Assembly: GCA_947594095.1 (NCBI GenBank)
Contig: CANQEA010000072.1
Span: forward strand, 1 to 6,568
Length of the DNA: 6,568 nt
Direction of reading: 5' to 3'
Origin: an uncultured Clostridia bacterium
Lineage (GTDB): Bacteria; Bacillota_A; Clostridia; TANB77; CAG-508
Shown here: positions 1 through 6,425 of the stretch, one piece after another
Numbering within the stretch: position 1 is the first letter of the stretch
How the letters are laid out: each line of letters begins with the position of its first letter
The notes under the pieces: model-generated
Database searches by the model: none
The model's input: only the letters and a program-made list of their open reading frames with translations
Told to the model about the DNA's origin: nothing
Translations under genes and position numbers: made by a program

Positions 1-82
1 TCTTACAATAACAATTAATGTATAATTAAATTATTTTTATTTTTTAGTAAATAGATTTTACTTTTTTAATTGACGTTTTATA

Positions 83-138
83 TTTTTTTAAAAATTTTTT
101 CGAAAATACTTGAATATTGTAAAATTTAATATTATAAT
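83..138 (+). promoter_or_regulatory. Sigma-A type promoter of the carbohydrate-binding protein gene
   Basis: A -35 box TTGAAT (110-115) and a perfect -10 box TATAAT (133-138) are separated by exactly 17 bp. Runs of T and A at 83-100 lie just upstream where an UP element would sit. The predicted transcript start near 145 leaves a leader of only about 20 nt before the ATG. The rest of the sequence from 1 to 110 is very AT-rich and I see no gene in it. A TTGACG at 70-75 has no matching -10 box. Confidence 0.8.
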
Positions 139-154
139 GTGTGTAGCAAAAGAT

Positions 155-160
155 AAGGAG
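155..160 (+). promoter_or_regulatory. Ribosome binding site deciding the start at 168
   Basis: AAGGAG ends one base before a first in-frame ATG (162) but seven bases before a second ATG (168). The first spacing is too short for normal initiation, so the start at 168 is preferred. Confidence 0.75.
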
Positions 161-167
161 AATGATT

Positions 168-647
168 ATGGAATTGACAAAAAATATATTTTTTAATACT
201 GATAAATTAATTGAAAATAGTGTAGTAAAAATATCTTATACTGGTAAGTTTTTTCAAGACGACCATTCGGAAGATGTTTTTATTCATTATGGCTTTGGAA
301 TTAATTGGGATAATGTAAATGATATTAAAATGAACAAAACAGAACTAGGTTATCAAGCTGAGATTCAATTAGGAGAAGGAGATACATTTAATTTCTGTTT
401 AAGAAATAATCTAGATGAATGGGATAATAATGATGGACAAAACTATGTTTTCCCACTAGAAAAAGCTCAAACAGAATTAATCGTATTAGAAGATGAACCT
501 GTTTCTTTGGGTTCTGCAAAAAAATTAAGAAGATCTTATTTATGGAGTAAAAAAGTTCGTTTAGCTGTTTATAAGCTTATAACTTACCTTCCAAAATTGA
601 TTTCTGGAAATTATAAGAAAAAAGCTACTAATAATGGAAATGTATAA
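168..647 (+). CDS. Stand-alone starch/glycogen-type carbohydrate-binding protein (CBM25/CBM53-like) with basic C-terminal tail
   Basis: A 159-residue protein (161 if the upstream ATG at 162 were used). Residues about 10-98 read as a beta-sandwich starch-binding module. The motif HYGFGINW (40-47) and the signature WDNNDGQNY (85-93) match the CBM25/CBM53 pattern (IHYG...W, then N...WDNNxGxNY), whose Trp residues stack on alpha-glucan. No catalytic domain is attached, and there is no signal peptide or membrane segment, so it should be cytosolic. Residues about 113-159 form a strongly basic tail with 12 Lys/Arg and no Asp/Glu, partly able to form an amphipathic helix (LWSKKVRLAVYKLI). This tail may contact an anionic partner or membrane; that is inference. 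It is monocistronic, with its own promoter and terminator, and converges on the SDR gene. The likely ligand is glycogen or another alpha-glucan, and the biological role is unknown. The fold call is firm; the exact CBM family number is less so. Confidence 0.82.
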   Translation: MELTKNIFFNTDKLIENSVVKISYTGKFFQDDHSEDVFIHYGFGINWDNVNDIKMNKTELGYQAEIQLGEGDTFNFCLRNNLDEWDNNDGQNYVFPLEKAQTELIVLEDEPVSLGSAKKLRRSYLWSKKVRLAVYKLITYLPKLISGNYKKKATNNGNV

Positions 648-676
648 AAAATTTCTCGGTTTTGCCGAGAAATTTT
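648..676. terminator. Bidirectional intrinsic terminator between convergent genes
   Basis: A perfect 12-bp stem, 648-659 paired with 665-676, has a TTTTG loop (660-664). The CTCGG/CCGAG core is flanked by A-runs and T-runs, so a U-tract follows the hairpin on either strand. It begins immediately after the stop codon of the plus-strand gene and lies 2 bp beyond the stop of the minus-strand SDR gene, so it can end both transcripts. Confidence 0.92.
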
Positions 677-678
677 TA

Positions 679-1413
679 TTATATTACCCATCCACCATTT
701 ATTGAAATTATTTGTCCTGTCGTGTAGTTATCATCTATTAACCATTCAACACATTTTGCAATATCTTGAGGTTTTCCTACTTTTTCTAAAGGTATTTCTT
801 GTTTTATTTCTTCTAATTCTTTGCTACTTAAATGATTATTTATACTTGTATCAATTATACCTGGTGCAATTGAGTTTACTCTAATGTTTGATGGGCCAAG
901 TTCTTTTGCTAAACTCTTTGTTAAACCATCCATACCTGATTTTGATATAGAATATATTACTTCTAAGGAGCTTCCAACTAATCCCCATACAGAAGAAATG
1001 TTTATTATACATCCAGTTTTTCTTTGTATCATATTGGGAACAACTTCTCTACACATTGCAAAAGCAGAGTAAAGATTAGTATTTATAACTTTATCCCAAT
1101 CTTCATCTGTTTCTTCTGTAAAAAGTTTATATTCTCCTATTCCTGCATTATTAATTAGAATATCCACATTTTTGTACTTATCTGTGGAAAACTTTACTAA
1201 TTTTCTTACTTCTTCTAACTTCGATACATCTGCTTTAAATATGTCAATTTCTATATTTTGCTTTGATAGTTCTTCTTTTAACTCTTTGGCCTTTTCTTCT
1301 GATTTGTTATAATTTACAATTACTCTTATTCCTTTTTTTGCAAGACTTATTGCTATTTCTCTTCCAATTCCTCTTGCCCCACCTGTTACAATTGCAACTC
1401 TTTTTTCTATCAT
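679..1413 (-). CDS. ymfI: Classical SDR oxidoreductase, probable elongation factor P 5-aminopentanone reductase (YmfI-like)
   Basis: A 244-residue classical short-chain dehydrogenase of normal length. It shows the nucleotide-binding TGGARGIG (10-17), where Arg14 favours NADPH, then NNAG (88-91) and the catalytic set Asn113, Ser141, Tyr154 and Lys158 (YSISK). By family it could be called FabG (3-oxoacyl-ACP reductase). However, the active-site segment SSVWGLVGSSLEVIYS and the C-terminal ITGQILSVNGGW-like ending resemble B. subtilis YmfI as I remember it and its clostridial relatives. YmfI reduces the 5-aminopentanone group on the modified lysine of elongation factor P to 5-aminopentanol. GGAGG (1420-1424) sits 6 nt before the ATG. 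It has its own promoter inside the end of the ROK gene, so it may be independent of the glucan operon upstream. The SDR call is near certain. The YmfI assignment is a memory-based judgement, with FabG or another 3-oxoacyl reductase as alternatives. Confidence 0.8.
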   Translation of the reverse strand: MIEKRVAIVTGGARGIGREIAISLAKKGIRVIVNYNKSEEKAKELKEELSKQNIEIDIFKADVSKLEEVRKLVKFSTDKYKNVDILINNAGIGEYKLFTEETDEDWDKVINTNLYSAFAMCREVVPNMIQRKTGCIINISSVWGLVGSSLEVIYSISKSGMDGLTKSLAKELGPSNIRVNSIAPGIIDTSINNHLSSKELEEIKQEIPLEKVGKPQDIAKCVEWLIDDNYTTGQIISINGGWVI

Positions 1414-1440
1414 TTCATTCCTCCAATTTTTTATGAGTCT

Positions 1441-1469
1441 ATTATAACGTTTTTTTCAAAATATTTCAA
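1441..1469 (-). promoter_or_regulatory. Promoter of the SDR (ymfI-like) gene, overlapping the end of the ROK gene
   Basis: On the minus strand TTGAAA (1469-1464) and TATAAT (1446-1441) are spaced by 17 bp. The -35 box lies within the last sense codons of the ROK gene (Val-Glu). The predicted start near 1434 gives a leader of about 21 nt. No terminator hairpin is visible between the ROK stop and this promoter. Confidence 0.75.
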
Positions 1470-2334
1470 CTTTATCAAAATTTCTTATTTTATCTAATAA
1501 TGCAGCTCCTATTATTCCTGAATCGTTCTTGTACTTTGCAATATGTATATTTAAATTTGGTAGACCTTTTCTTATTTCATTTATAAAATATTTTGAGTAC
1601 TCTGACATTCCACCACCAATTAAAACGTCTTTTATGTCATATTTTTTTCTAATTCTAGTCATACCCTTTATAAAGTCTTCTATATAATCTTTTAGAATTT
1701 TGGTTGCTACTATATCTCCTTCATCTATACTTTTGAATATTTCTCCTCTTTTATGCTTTCTTTTTTTAGCTTGGTTATATTTTTTCGATAAATCCTCGAA
1801 ACTTTTAATATATTTATCCTGCTTATTTCCTACTTTTTTATTTAATTCAATAATATCCCATGTAATTTGATCTACACATTTATAATTATGTATATATGCT
1901 ATACCTAAATCTGATCCTAAAGTAAACATTAAAAAGTTATTTATGTTATTAAAATAGCTATTACATATTCCTGCACATGTACAGTCATTTTCTACAAATA
2001 TTTCTATATTATATTTTTTCAATTCTTTTTTCCAACCTATTTCTTTAACATTTAAGTTTGAAGAGCCCAAAAATATTGCATTATTTTTGTCAATTCCACC
2101 TGGGCATCCAATTCCTATAGATGTGACTTTATTTAAATCTATATTATTTTCTTTTATAAATCTATCTATAAAACTTATAACCATCTTTACAAAAGAATTT
2201 GTAGATATATTAATATCTATATTTTTATCAATTTTATTAGTAAAATATTTTTTACATTCTAGTTTATCATAATTACTATTATATAACCCACAAGCTATAT
2301 GGCTTGCTCCAATATCTATGCCTATACTACTCAT
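1456..2334 (-). CDS. Divergent ROK-family sugar-kinase-like protein
   Basis: A 292-residue actin-fold protein of the ROK family. Visible landmarks are the phosphate-1 loop DIGASHIACG (7-16), CPGGID (77-82), VENDC (114-118) with Asp117 as the expected catalytic base, GGG(M)SEY (240-246) and the C-terminal GIIGAALL (273-280). Typical ROK glucokinases carry a GTGxGGG loop, then a GExGH sugar-binding motif and a CxCGxxGC zinc site. Here the loop reads TLGSDLGIA (138-146), and the next 40 or so residues contain neither the ExGH motif nor the zinc cysteines. It also lacks the N-terminal DNA-binding domain of ROK repressors. It may be a kinase for a different sugar, or a sensor or pseudo-kinase. Its ribosome site GAAGGA (2347-2342) is 7 nt from the ATG, and it starts 18 nt after the GH3 stop, so it is surely in that operon. 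Family membership is firm; activity and substrate are open. Confidence 0.8.
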   Translation of the reverse strand: MSSIGIDIGASHIACGLYNSNYDKLECKKYFTNKIDKNIDINISTNSFVKMVISFIDRFIKENNIDLNKVTSIGIGCPGGIDKNNAIFLGSSNLNVKEIGWKKELKKYNIEIFVENDCTCAGICNSYFNNINNFLMFTLGSDLGIAYIHNYKCVDQITWDIIELNKKVGNKQDKYIKSFEDLSKKYNQAKKRKHKRGEIFKSIDEGDIVATKILKDYIEDFIKGMTRIRKKYDIKDVLIGGGMSEYSKYFINEIRKGLPNLNIHIAKYKNDSGIIGAALLDKIRNFDKVEIF

Positions 2335-2352
2335 TTTTTATTCCTTCTACCA

Positions 2353-4578
2353 TCATATTAATTCAAATTTATCTTCTAAACAATCTTTAGAATTACAACC
2401 TACATATATTTTGAATTCTCCTTTTTCTGAAACGTATTCTAAATCTTTATTCCAAAACTTTAGCATTTTCTCTGTTACTTCGAATTCTATTTTCTTTGTT
2501 TCATTTGCTTTAATTAATACCTTTTTAAATGCTTTCAATTCTTTTATTGGTCTTACCACACTTCCAAATAAGTCTTGAATATATAGCTGAATTATTTCCT
2601 TTGCATCAAAATTACTGCAATTCTTTAAAATAACAGAAACTATAATTTTTTCATCTTTTCCCTTATGTAATATTGTAGAACTTAGTTTTAAGTCTTTATA
2701 TTCAAATTTAGAATATGATAATCCATATCCAAAAGGATATTTAGGGTAAATAGATGCATCTTGATATCTAGATTCAAAACGTAAATTATTAATATTAGGT
2801 CTTCCAGTATTGTATTGATTATAATAAATTGGGCATTGCCCTTCATGTTCTGGGAAGCACATATTTAATTTGCCTGATGGATTTTCATTTCCATACAAAA
2901 CATCCCAAATTGCTCTTGCTCCTTCTGTCCCTGGAAACCATACTTCTAAGATAGCATCAACTTTATTTTCTATTCCTTCTAATACAAGTGGCCTTCCATT
3001 AAATAATATCATTACAATTGGCTTATTTAGAGTACTTAATACATTTAACAGTTTTTTCTGAAGTTTTGGTAACCTTATACTAACTCTTGCGTTTCCTTCT
3101 CCACTTTGTTTATAATGTTCTCCAACCGCTAAAACAATTATATCTGCATTTTTTGCAACTACCATTGCTTCATTTAAATATTTCTTTTGTGTTTTTAATT
3201 CCTCTCCATTTTTTAGCAATGATTTTCCATCTGCTTTCAATATATAATTCATTTCTCTGGTAGTTAACATATTACTACCTTTTGCATACAAAACATTTTC
3301 TTTTCCAATTCTTTCTTCAAGTGCTTGTTTAATAGTTACAATATTTTCTCTTTCTGAAAACATTGACCATTCTCCAGTGATTGCAAAATTGTCAGCATAA
3401 GGTCCTATTAATGCAATTCTTTGATTTTCTTTTATTGGTAATACATTTTTTTCGTTTTTTAATAATACAAAAGTTTCACAGGTTAATTTTCTTGCTTCCT
3501 CTAAATTTTCTTTGCTAAGTAATATTTTCTTTTCTTTTTCTATATTTGCATTGCCATATGGATTTTCAAATAATTTTAGTTCGTTTTTTAGTTTTAATAC
3601 TCTAAATACAGCATTATCAATTAAAGAAATATCTATAACCTTTTCTTTTACTAATTCTTTCAAAAAATTGCTGTAAACATTTGTTAACATATCAATATCT
3701 ACACCAGCTTTAATTGCTCTTAACGCTGCATCTTTTTTATCTTTAGAAACTCCATGTGCAATAGTTTCTTGTATTGCAGAATAATCTGATATTACCACTC
3801 CATCAAATTTATATTCTCCTCTTAATATTTCTCTTAAAAGCCAATTATTTATTGTTGCTGGAATACCATCTACAATATTAAATGATGTCATAACCATCTT
3901 TGCTTTCTCCTCTATTCCTGCTTTATATGCACTCATATAATATTGTCTTAATTCTCTTTCTGACATATCAACTTTATTATACTCTCTTCCTGATTCTACT
4001 GCGCCATATGCTGCAAAGTGTTTTATACACGACACACAATTTCCTTCTTTTGAAATATCATCCCCTTGTATAGCATTTACTAGTACTCTAGCATATATTT
4101 CATTTAAATATGTATCTTCTCCACCTGTGGACTCCATTACTCTTCCCCATCTTGCATCTCTAACCAAATCTACCATAGGATAAAAGTTTACATTCACTCC
4201 TGCTACACTTGCCTCTTTCATAGCAATTTGAGCACATCTTTTTACTACCTCTGTATTCCATGAGCACCCTTGTGCTAATGGAATGGGAAATACAGTTTTA
4301 TATCCATTAATTATATCTGCCATAAACATTAATGGTATTTTTAATCTGCTCTTTTCTAAATATTTATTTTGTACTGTAATTACATTTTTTGCTCCTACTG
4401 TGTTTAGAATTGATCCAACTTTATATATCATATTTTCATGCATTCCTAATTTTGATATTGGTCCAGTTTGAATATTTTCTTTTTTTAAAAATATTTTACC
4501 ACTAATTTGAACAAGTTGTCCTATTTTTTCGTCTAAAGTCATTTCATTTAATAAATTAACTAATTTGGATTTTATCAT
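2353..4578 (-). CDS. Cytoplasmic GH3 beta-glucosidase, probably acting on sophoro-oligosaccharides
   Basis: 741 residues counted from the second Met. The N-terminal TIM-barrel begins at MTLDEKIGQL and includes FPIPLAQG, RDARWGR, the KHF substrate-binding pair (Lys186, His187) and the nucleophile motif GVVISDYSA with Asp265. The alpha/beta sandwich carries SGEGNAR with Glu494 as likely acid/base, followed by LPKLQKKLL and PGTEGARA. YPFGYGLSYS leads into a fibronectin-III-like C-terminal domain (about 625-735). There is no PA14 insert. No signal peptide precedes the barrel, so it acts inside the cell, removing glucose from non-reducing ends of beta-glucosides. GH3 enzymes of this build (e.g. 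Listeria Lin1840) include beta-1,2-glucosidases, and the GH144 gene directly upstream makes sophorose oligomers the best guess. Beta-1,3 or beta-1,4 glucosides or xylosides cannot be excluded. The start overlaps the GH144 gene by 23 nt, suggesting translational coupling. Confidence 0.93.
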   Translation of the reverse strand: MIKSKLVNLLNEMTLDEKIGQLVQISGKIFLKKENIQTGPISKLGMHENMIYKVGSILNTVGAKNVITVQNKYLEKSRLKIPLMFMADIINGYKTVFPIPLAQGCSWNTEVVKRCAQIAMKEASVAGVNVNFYPMVDLVRDARWGRVMESTGGEDTYLNEIYARVLVNAIQGDDISKEGNCVSCIKHFAAYGAVESGREYNKVDMSERELRQYYMSAYKAGIEEKAKMVMTSFNIVDGIPATINNWLLREILRGEYKFDGVVISDYSAIQETIAHGVSKDKKDAALRAIKAGVDIDMLTNVYSNFLKELVKEKVIDISLIDNAVFRVLKLKNELKLFENPYGNANIEKEKKILLSKENLEEARKLTCETFVLLKNEKNVLPIKENQRIALIGPYADNFAITGEWSMFSERENIVTIKQALEERIGKENVLYAKGSNMLTTREMNYILKADGKSLLKNGEELKTQKKYLNEAMVVAKNADIIVLAVGEHYKQSGEGNARVSIRLPKLQKKLLNVLSTLNKPIVMILFNGRPLVLEGIENKVDAILEVWFPGTEGARAIWDVLYGNENPSGKLNMCFPEHEGQCPIYYNQYNTGRPNINNLRFESRYQDASIYPKYPFGYGLSYSKFEYKDLKLSSTILHKGKDEKIIVSVILKNCSNFDAKEIIQLYIQDLFGSVVRPIKELKAFKKVLIKANETKKIEFEVTEKMLKFWNKDLEYVSEKGEFKIYVGCNSKDCLEDKFELI

Positions 4579-5809
4579 AATCATCTCTCCTAGTATCTAC
4601 TGAAAAATCTAACAATTTCAATCCTTTTTTTACATACTTGTTTTTCATAAAATACTTCCATATAGTTCCGTTTAAATAGTTTTCTATCATTATTATTTCA
4701 ATGCCCTTATCTATTCCAATATATTCTTTTGCAAACCACGGCTTATTGCCTTCTAAATTATATGCGTCTTTAAATCCATATTTACCCCATAATTTAGTAA
4801 AATTACTATAGTAATACTTCATAGCTTCTATACTTTCTTTTGGCGTAAACACTATTGAACCTATTGCTCCACAAGGAGAGATGGTTCCGTCATTTTCTAT
4901 ATCTAAATTTACGTTACATGGTTCTGCGCCACATCCTATATATCCTTTTGGAGAAAGGCATGCTGTTAATCCCCATGAATTTTCACCGTAAGTCTTGAAT
5001 TTTTCTTTGTTGTCTATACAATATTCTCTGTTCGCTTTGGTCGCTTTTATAGAATTTTTAAACCAATTAATTCCATCTCTATCTTTTATATTTCTAAAAT
5101 CTATCCATGCATGAGAATACTGATAAGTAAATAATGTACCACAATATGTATATATAATATCTTTTATTTCTTTATAATCTGCTTTTTTCCTTTCAAATTC
5201 ATAATACATATCTTTGTTTACTGGAAATGTTGGAGAACTTACCCCTAATATGTATAACATTAATTGTTCTGCATATCCATCCCATTGCCCCCAAAAACCC
5301 TTTTCTGGTTTATATCCCATATAAAAATAATTGTTTTCTTTGTTTGTATACCATTCCCAATTAACATTTTTATATAATATTTCAGCCTTTCCTTTTACTT
5401 CTTTTCCGAAATATTCGCCAGCTACTATTGCACCACATATAAAAATAGCAGTATCTATAATTGAAATTTCACAATTCCATTCTCTTTTACTATTTTCTAT
5501 GTTTACAAAGTGATAATAGAAGCCATTTTCCCTTTCTACATTATTTATAAATGTATCTAACGTTCTGTTTGCTCTTTTATAGGCTTTTTCAAAAGTAATC
5601 CATTTGTGCTCTACTCCAATAATTAGTGCAGCTAACCCATATCCTACTGAAACAATACTTGCTATATTTTTATCAATTATAGTTTTATCTCTTATTAATC
5701 CATATCCATTACTTTTTTTATTTAAATTTACTTCTTTTATAAAAAAATTGTAGCTTTTTTTGAGTTCTTTTTCTAATAATTTGTTACTATCTAATTTATT
5801 TAATCTCAT
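4556..5809 (-). CDS. GH144-type endo-beta-1,2-glucanase / sophorohydrolase (glucoamylase-like fold, PF10091 family)
   Basis: A 417-residue (alpha/alpha)6-barrel protein of the 'glycoamylase-like' family whose characterised members form GH144. Family landmarks in order are EISIIDTAIFICGAIVAGEYF-like helix (114-134), NVNWEWY (148-154), WDGYAEQLMLYILG (176-189), YQYSHAWIDFR (229-239), ATKANREYCI (256-265), YGENSWGLTAC (274-284), DGTISPCGAIGSIVFTP (307-323), LWGKYGFKDAYN (340-351) and GIDKGIEIIMIENY (365-378). Acidic residues Glu114, Asp119 and Glu181 lie in conserved segments; I would test Glu181 first as the acid, which is inference. GH144 enzymes hydrolyse beta-1,2-glucan to sophorose or short sophoro-oligosaccharides. 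There is no signal peptide, and eight cysteines fit a reducing cytosol, so it probably works on imported chains. AGAGGGG (5826-5820) precedes the ATG by 10 nt. It is first in the operon with GH3 and ROK. A related fold occurs in GH162 and in a domain of cyclic beta-1,2-glucan synthase. Confidence 0.85.
   Translation of the reverse strand: MRLNKLDSNKLLEKELKKSYNFFIKEVNLNKKSNGYGLIRDKTIIDKNIASIVSVGYGLAALIIGVEHKWITFEKAYKRANRTLDTFINNVERENGFYYHFVNIENSKREWNCEISIIDTAIFICGAIVAGEYFGKEVKGKAEILYKNVNWEWYTNKENNYFYMGYKPEKGFWGQWDGYAEQLMLYILGVSSPTFPVNKDMYYEFERKKADYKEIKDIIYTYCGTLFTYQYSHAWIDFRNIKDRDGINWFKNSIKATKANREYCIDNKEKFKTYGENSWGLTACLSPKGYIGCGAEPCNVNLDIENDGTISPCGAIGSIVFTPKESIEAMKYYYSNFTKLWGKYGFKDAYNLEGNKPWFAKEYIGIDKGIEIIMIENYLNGTIWKYFMKNKYVKKGLKLLDFSVDTRRDDYDKIQIS
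4587..4591 (-). promoter_or_regulatory. Ribosome binding site deciding the GH3 start at 4578
   Basis: On the minus strand AGGAG (4591-4587) lies 2 nt before a first in-frame ATG (4584) but 8 nt before a second (4578), so the second is the likely start. The site lies inside the GH144 coding sequence. Confidence 0.75.
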
Positions 5810-5832
5810 ATAGTTTGTACCCCTCTAAATTT

Positions 5833-5861
5833 ATTATATTATTTCATAATATTCATTTCAA
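5833..5861 (-). promoter_or_regulatory. Promoter of the GH144-GH3-ROK operon
   Basis: On the minus strand TTGAAA (5861-5856) and TATAAT (5838-5833) are 17 bp apart. The predicted start near 5826 falls at the beginning of the ribosome site, giving a very short leader of about 17 nt. There is no room for a riboswitch or attenuator, so control should act at initiation. Confidence 0.8.
5836..5852. promoter_or_regulatory. Candidate operator: 17-bp inverted repeat within the operon promoter
   Basis: ATATTAT-TTC-ATAATAT is a perfect 7-bp inverted repeat with a 3-bp centre. It covers part of the -10 box and most of the spacer of the operon promoter, where a bound repressor would block RNA polymerase. 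Its low complexity means chance is possible in such AT-rich DNA. Confidence 0.35.
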
Positions 5862-6016
5862 CGTATATTTTTTCCAGATATGGATATATATGCTATTCTA
5901 AAGTAATTTACACATCCTCTTACCAAATAGTTTATTTTCTTTATTCTACAATCTAGGTAGTTGACGATATATACTTCCACTATTGACTCTCTCCGATTAG
6001 CTAAACGACATGCCTT
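5858..6016 (-). pseudogene. Degenerate fragment of a group II intron reverse transcriptase/maturase (GIIM domain)
   Basis: The minus-strand translation contains RIKKINYLVRGCVNYFRIA (5947-5891). This closely follows the group II intron maturase-specific domain pattern (RIKKLNxLIRGWVNYFRIA). The segment before it, ACRLANRRES, may correspond to the L-T-(S/N)-R stretch that usually precedes this domain. The invariant Trp of RGW is Cys here. Neither the reverse-transcriptase domains upstream nor the arginine-rich region and endonuclease domain downstream are present. The frame stops at 5860-5858, and its apparent N-terminus runs into the terminator hairpin, so no working protein is encoded. It is a remnant of a retroelement lying directly against the glucan operon promoter. 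The call rests on one motif read by eye. Confidence 0.55.
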
Positions 6017-6026
6017 CGTACCTAAG

Positions 6027-6055
6027 AAAAACAGCACCAAAAAGGTGCTGTTTTT
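6027..6055. terminator. Strong intrinsic terminator, mainly for the small gene at 6060-6329
   Basis: The stem 6027-6038 pairs with 6044-6055 over 12 bp (core ACAGCACC/GGTGCTGT) with an AAAAA loop. A and T runs at both ends give a U-tract in either direction. It begins 4 bp past the stop codon of the minus-strand small gene. It also insulates the operon from transcription coming from the tRNA side. Confidence 0.92.
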
Positions 6056-6059
6056 TCGG

Positions 6060-6329
6060 TTATTTCCTTTGCTGAATAATTTCCCTAAAGCTGGTAAGCT
6101 CTTTGTCCGATGGAAAGATAAGCGAAAATGAAACAGTCAGAGAGAAACCATTTGAAGGGCTAGGTGTATTTTGGTACGGAATACCTTTAAATTCGTTAGC
6201 TTTTTCAATTATTTCTACAGCATTCTGAATTAAGATAAATTCACCTTCTTTTGCCGGACTTTGACCTTTTACCTCTATGATTGGCATAATGCCTTTCCGT
6301 TGAAAAGTCCAACTAATAGGAATCTTCAT
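6060..6329 (-). CDS. Small protein of unknown function (89 aa)
   Basis: I do not recognise this family. The protein begins MKIPISWTFQ and is 89 residues (91 if read from the upstream TTG at 6335). It alternates hydrophobic strand-like stretches (KIPISWTF, IMPIIEV, GFSLTVSFSLIF) with one probable helix (LIQNAVEIIEKANEF) and ends in a short polar helix (FREIIQQRK), as in a small alpha/beta domain. There is no signal peptide, membrane segment or cysteine. AAGAGG (6343-6338) is 8 nt from the ATG at 6329 but only 2 nt from the TTG, so ATG is chosen. It has a near-consensus promoter and its own terminator, so it looks like a live single-gene unit. A hand count over 240 bases gives about 36% G+C, which seems higher than the neighbouring operon. 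Its place beside a tRNA end and a retroelement fragment suggests accessory origin. Confidence 0.72.
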   Translation of the reverse strand: MKIPISWTFQRKGIMPIIEVKGQSPAKEGEFILIQNAVEIIEKANEFKGIPYQNTPSPSNGFSLTVSFSLIFPSDKELTSFREIIQQRK

Positions 6330-6367
6330 TGTCAAAACCTCTTTTCTAAAAGAAATATTATATATAT

Positions 6368-6396
6368 ATTATAACATATTTTCAACTATATTTCAA
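6368..6396 (-). promoter_or_regulatory. Promoter of the small unknown gene, with extended -10
   Basis: On the minus strand TTGAAA (6396-6391) and TATAAT (6373-6368) are 17 bp apart, and TG one base upstream makes an extended -10 box. The predicted start near 6361 gives a leader of about 32 nt. Confidence 0.8.
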
Positions 6397-6425
6397 TGTT
6401 TTAACTATTACTGTCAGGGTCATTT

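Noticed and set aside
70..98. TTGACG at 70-75 as an upstream promoter
   Set aside because: No acceptable -10 box lies at the right distance. The 110-138 pair is far better.
702..1072. Two plus-strand open frames opposite the SDR gene
   Set aside because: They are antisense shadows of a clear SDR gene, with low-complexity composition and no ribosome sites.
2087..2578. Plus-strand open frames opposite the ROK and GH3 genes
   Set aside because: They are shadows of well-supported minus-strand genes and show no family motif.
4283..4471. Plus-strand 62-aa frame opposite the GH3 N-terminus, somewhat hydrophobic
   Set aside because: The GH3 motifs on the other strand fully explain the region, and there is no ribosome site.
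5858..6040. The 60-aa minus-strand frame as an intact small gene
   Set aside because: Its start lies in the terminator hairpin and it has no ribosome site. Its content is a broken maturase fragment.
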